Shown piece by piece: positions 4,688 to 6,273 of a stretch of 6,273 bases of DNA; positions within the stretch are counted from its first letter, which is position 1; the number at the start of each line of letters is the position of its first letter. The position numbers were made by a program, and so were the translations under genes. The notes under the pieces are model-generated. The model saw only the letters and a program-made list of their open reading frames with translations. It did no database searches and had not been told where the DNA came from. This DNA comes from Deltaproteobacteria bacterium (GTDB taxonomy: Bacteria; Myxococcota; Polyangia; Haliangiales; Haliangiaceae): the NCBI GenBank assembly GCA_018262455.1, contig JAGSPR010000395.1, positions 1-6,273 on the forward strand, written 5' to 3'.

Positions 4688-6119
4688 GGGCGGGCGAGCT
4701 CGCGGTAGGTGCGGGCGCCTGGCGGGCGTGGAGCTCGTCGAGCAGCACGTACAGCTCGCGTGCCTCGCGCCGTGCAGCCGCGACGAGCTCGGCCATCGGC
4801 TGCAGCTCGGCGCGCTCGGCGTCGACCGCGAGCTGCTCGATCGCGAGCTCCCGAGCGAGCCAGCTGACGCGGCGCTCGACCGCAGCGGTCACCTCGTGGG
4901 CGATCGTGTCACGCAGCACGGCTCTGAGGCGGGGCTCGGTATCGAGCAGCTCCGCCTCGGCGACCTCGCGGATGTGGTTCGTACGCTCCACGAGCTTGCC
5001 GCGGAGCTCGGCACGCCGGGTGTCGAACGAGCGGAACAGCCCCGCGATCCACTGACCTGCACCCGAGAGGTCGGCAACGAAGTTCGAGGCCGACGGCTGG
5101 GTCAGCGACGGCAGCATCTCGATCGCGGGCAGCACGGGCGCGCTGCGCGGGGCTTCCGCGTGGTCGTCGGGCAACCCTGGCTGCCGCAGCGGCGCGAGCA
5201 GCGCGGGGAGCAGATCGTGCGCGCAGCCGCCGACGGCCCCCATGACCAGGAGCCGGGTCTCCTCGGCGATCCGGCGCGCCGCCTCCGGCACGTCGAGGTC
5301 GATCTTCGCCGCCGCCGCCTTGAGCTCGTCCGGCGTGGTGGCGCCGTCGACGAGCGCGAGCCACGAGGCCGAGCTCTGCGCGAGCTCGGAGCCCAGGTGC
5401 ACGCCCGCATGCTCGAGCACCGCCTGGATGCTCGAACCCAGCCGCGCGGCCGCGTCCGCGAGCTGCGTCGCGATGAAGTGATCCGGATCGTGCATCGCGA
5501 GGTTCTCGATTCGCGCGATCCGGTTGCGCTGCTCGACCTCGGCATGCGCGAGCGCATCGTCGAGCTTCGCCGTCTGGCCGACGATGACGTCCCGTGCCCG
5601 CTGGACGAGGCGCAGCGCACGTTCGTCACCCGGCAGGGCGGCGAGCACGTCGACGGCGTCGTGCGTCGCGCCGAGCCGGCGATCGGTGCCTGCGACCTGG
5701 AGCTCGCCTCCGACGATCGTGACGAGCACGTCGGCCACGGCGGCCCCCTCGATCACCTCGACGTCGTCGGGGAGCGGCCCCCCCTCGACCTCGATCTCGA
5801 CCTCGCGGACGTCGCGTCCGGCGATCATGCCCGAGCACAGCATGTAGAGCCGCTGGTGGAACCGCTCTCCGGTCTCGGGCAGGTTCGCGCTCACGGTCGG
5901 GAGCTCGTCCTCGGCTGTGGCAAGCTCGTGCTGCGATCGTGCGAGCTGGGCCTGCGCGCGTCGCCAGATCCGCCGCACCCGTCGCGAGATCACCAGCAGC
6001 AGCAGGCGCGGGATCCACAGCCAGAACGCCCAGCCCGGCGGCGGCACGCGGACCAGCCTCGGGACCGCGGCCTCGGCGCGATCGGCTGTGGCCATGCGCT
6101 CGGCCACCACCGCGCGCAT
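4677..6119 (-). CDS. Membrane-anchored coiled-coil protein, unknown function
   Basis: This 480-residue protein is not recognised. From the ATG at 6119, residues 1-29 are polar, and residues 30-43 form a Trp/Leu-rich hydrophobic segment (WAFWLWIPRLLLLVI). A strongly basic stretch (SRRVRRIWRR) follows, which places the long C-terminal part in the cytoplasm by the positive-inside rule. Residues about 55-75 are helical. About 105-160 look like mixed beta strands (DVREVEIEVEGG, DVLVTIVGGELQVAG). The rest is mostly helix, with heptad-like Ala/Leu/Glu/Arg spacing towards the C-terminus (about 365-465). No P-loop, kinase, protease or HTH motif is visible. The helical C-terminus recalls stalks of dynamin-like or scaffold proteins, but there is no GTPase, so that is only a shape analogy. 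An equally long + strand frame over the same DNA is a His/Gln/Arg-rich shadow. The minus frame stays open to the right edge, so the start could lie further upstream. Confidence 0.72.
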   Translation of the reverse strand: MRAVVAERMATADRAEAAVPRLVRVPPPGWAFWLWIPRLLLLVISRRVRRIWRRAQAQLARSQHELATAEDELPTVSANLPETGERFHQRLYMLCSGMIAGRDVREVEIEVEGGPLPDDVEVIEGAAVADVLVTIVGGELQVAGTDRRLGATHDAVDVLAALPGDERALRLVQRARDVIVGQTAKLDDALAHAEVEQRNRIARIENLAMHDPDHFIATQLADAAARLGSSIQAVLEHAGVHLGSELAQSSASWLALVDGATTPDELKAAAAKIDLDVPEAARRIAEETRLLVMGAVGGCAHDLLPALLAPLRQPGLPDDHAEAPRSAPVLPAIEMLPSLTQPSASNFVADLSGAGQWIAGLFRSFDTRRAELRGKLVERTNHIREVAEAELLDTEPRLRAVLRDTIAHEVTAAVERRVSWLARELAIEQLAVDAERAELQPMAELVAAARREARELYVLLDELHARQAPAPTASSPAPTS

Positions 6120-6273
6120 GGTTTCGGCGTGCGATAGCCTGCCGGGCACCGGCCCGGGCGGCGTGGGGCCCGGCAGGACCCTGTCCTCGCAGCTGCCGTC
6201 GCGCCGGGTCGCGCGGAACCGGGTGATCGGACCGCGGCGCACGCGGATCGGCGCGCAGCCGAAAACGCGACTG
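6120..6273 (-). other. Right-edge segment: upstream region or N-terminal extension
   Basis: These 154 bases precede the chosen ATG of the coiled-coil gene. The same frame is open throughout and would read SRVFGCAPIRVRRGPITRF and on through a Pro/Gly-rich stretch to the Met at 6119, with a GTG at 6242 as another possible start. Base composition stays high in G/C and does not decide between coding and noncoding. The inverted repeat at 6138-6177 favours a regulatory reading. Confidence 0.35.
6138..6177. promoter_or_regulatory. Perfect 10-bp inverted repeat upstream of the coiled-coil gene
   Basis: CCTGCCGGGC (6138-6147) and GCCCGGCAGG (6168-6177) are exact reverse complements separated by 20 bases. 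A competing 6-bp stem is possible inside the same region: CCGGGC at 6142-6147 can instead pair with GCCCGG at 6152-6157. The inner edge lies 18 bases upstream of the ATG at 6119 on the minus strand. No T-run follows in either direction. It could be an operator, an mRNA leader hairpin, or the end of an upstream transcript. Confidence 0.4.

Noticed and set aside
5992..6006. CAG/CTG trinucleotide run
   Set aside because: It contains only about four units, encoding the Leu run of the membrane anchor, which is ordinary for a GC-rich gene.
4728..6137. 469-codon + strand open frame opposite the coiled-coil gene
   Set aside because: The product is unusually rich in His, Gln, Arg and Asp with no hydrophobic core, as expected for a GC-rich antisense shadow. 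The minus-strand frame has a membrane anchor and regular helices.

Overview
The window comes from a very GC-rich bacterial chromosome with strong G/C preference at third codon positions. The gene content (two small lipoproteins, a TonB-like protein with its C-terminal module replaced, a stand-alone JmjC/cupin hydroxylase, a two-domain NrfJ-type OB-fold lipoprotein) fits a Myxococcota (myxobacterial, Polyangia-like) genome best. That placement is an inference from style and family knowledge, not from a marker gene. I see no rRNA, tRNA, CRISPR array, IS element, integrase or phage gene.

Layout, left to right. Positions 1-68 are an ambiguous, slightly less GC-rich edge. Three genes then run on the + strand with gaps of 66 and 88 bases: a short predicted lipoprotein (69-530), a JmjC/cupin-type Fe(II)/2-oxoglutarate oxygenase (597-1472), and an inner-membrane-anchored TonB-like protein with a (Gly-Pro-Pro)4 tract (1561-2772). 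Its stop lies six bases from the stop of a minus-strand six-helix membrane protein that loosely resembles the VUT/YhhQ family (2779-3813). That gene is divergent, across 106 bases holding a good dyad, from a lipoprotein with two different OB-like domains (3920-4687). The lipoprotein overlaps tail-to-tail by 11 bases with a large minus-strand membrane-anchored, coiled-coil-rich protein of unknown function (4677-6119), whose reading frame stays open to the right edge. A perfect 10-bp inverted repeat lies just upstream of its most likely start.

How the genes work together: there is no compelling pathway. Most products are predicted to be in or on the cell envelope (two lipoproteins, one TonB-like periplasmic protein, two membrane proteins), and the only clear enzyme is the cytoplasmic oxygenase. 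Convergent and divergent neighbours make a single operon impossible beyond the first three genes. Even those are spaced loosely enough to have separate promoters. No defence, secretion or biosynthetic system can be demonstrated. The most unusual items are the TonB-like protein, the tailed VUT-like protein, the coiled-coil protein and the dyads at 3836-3856 and 6138-6177.
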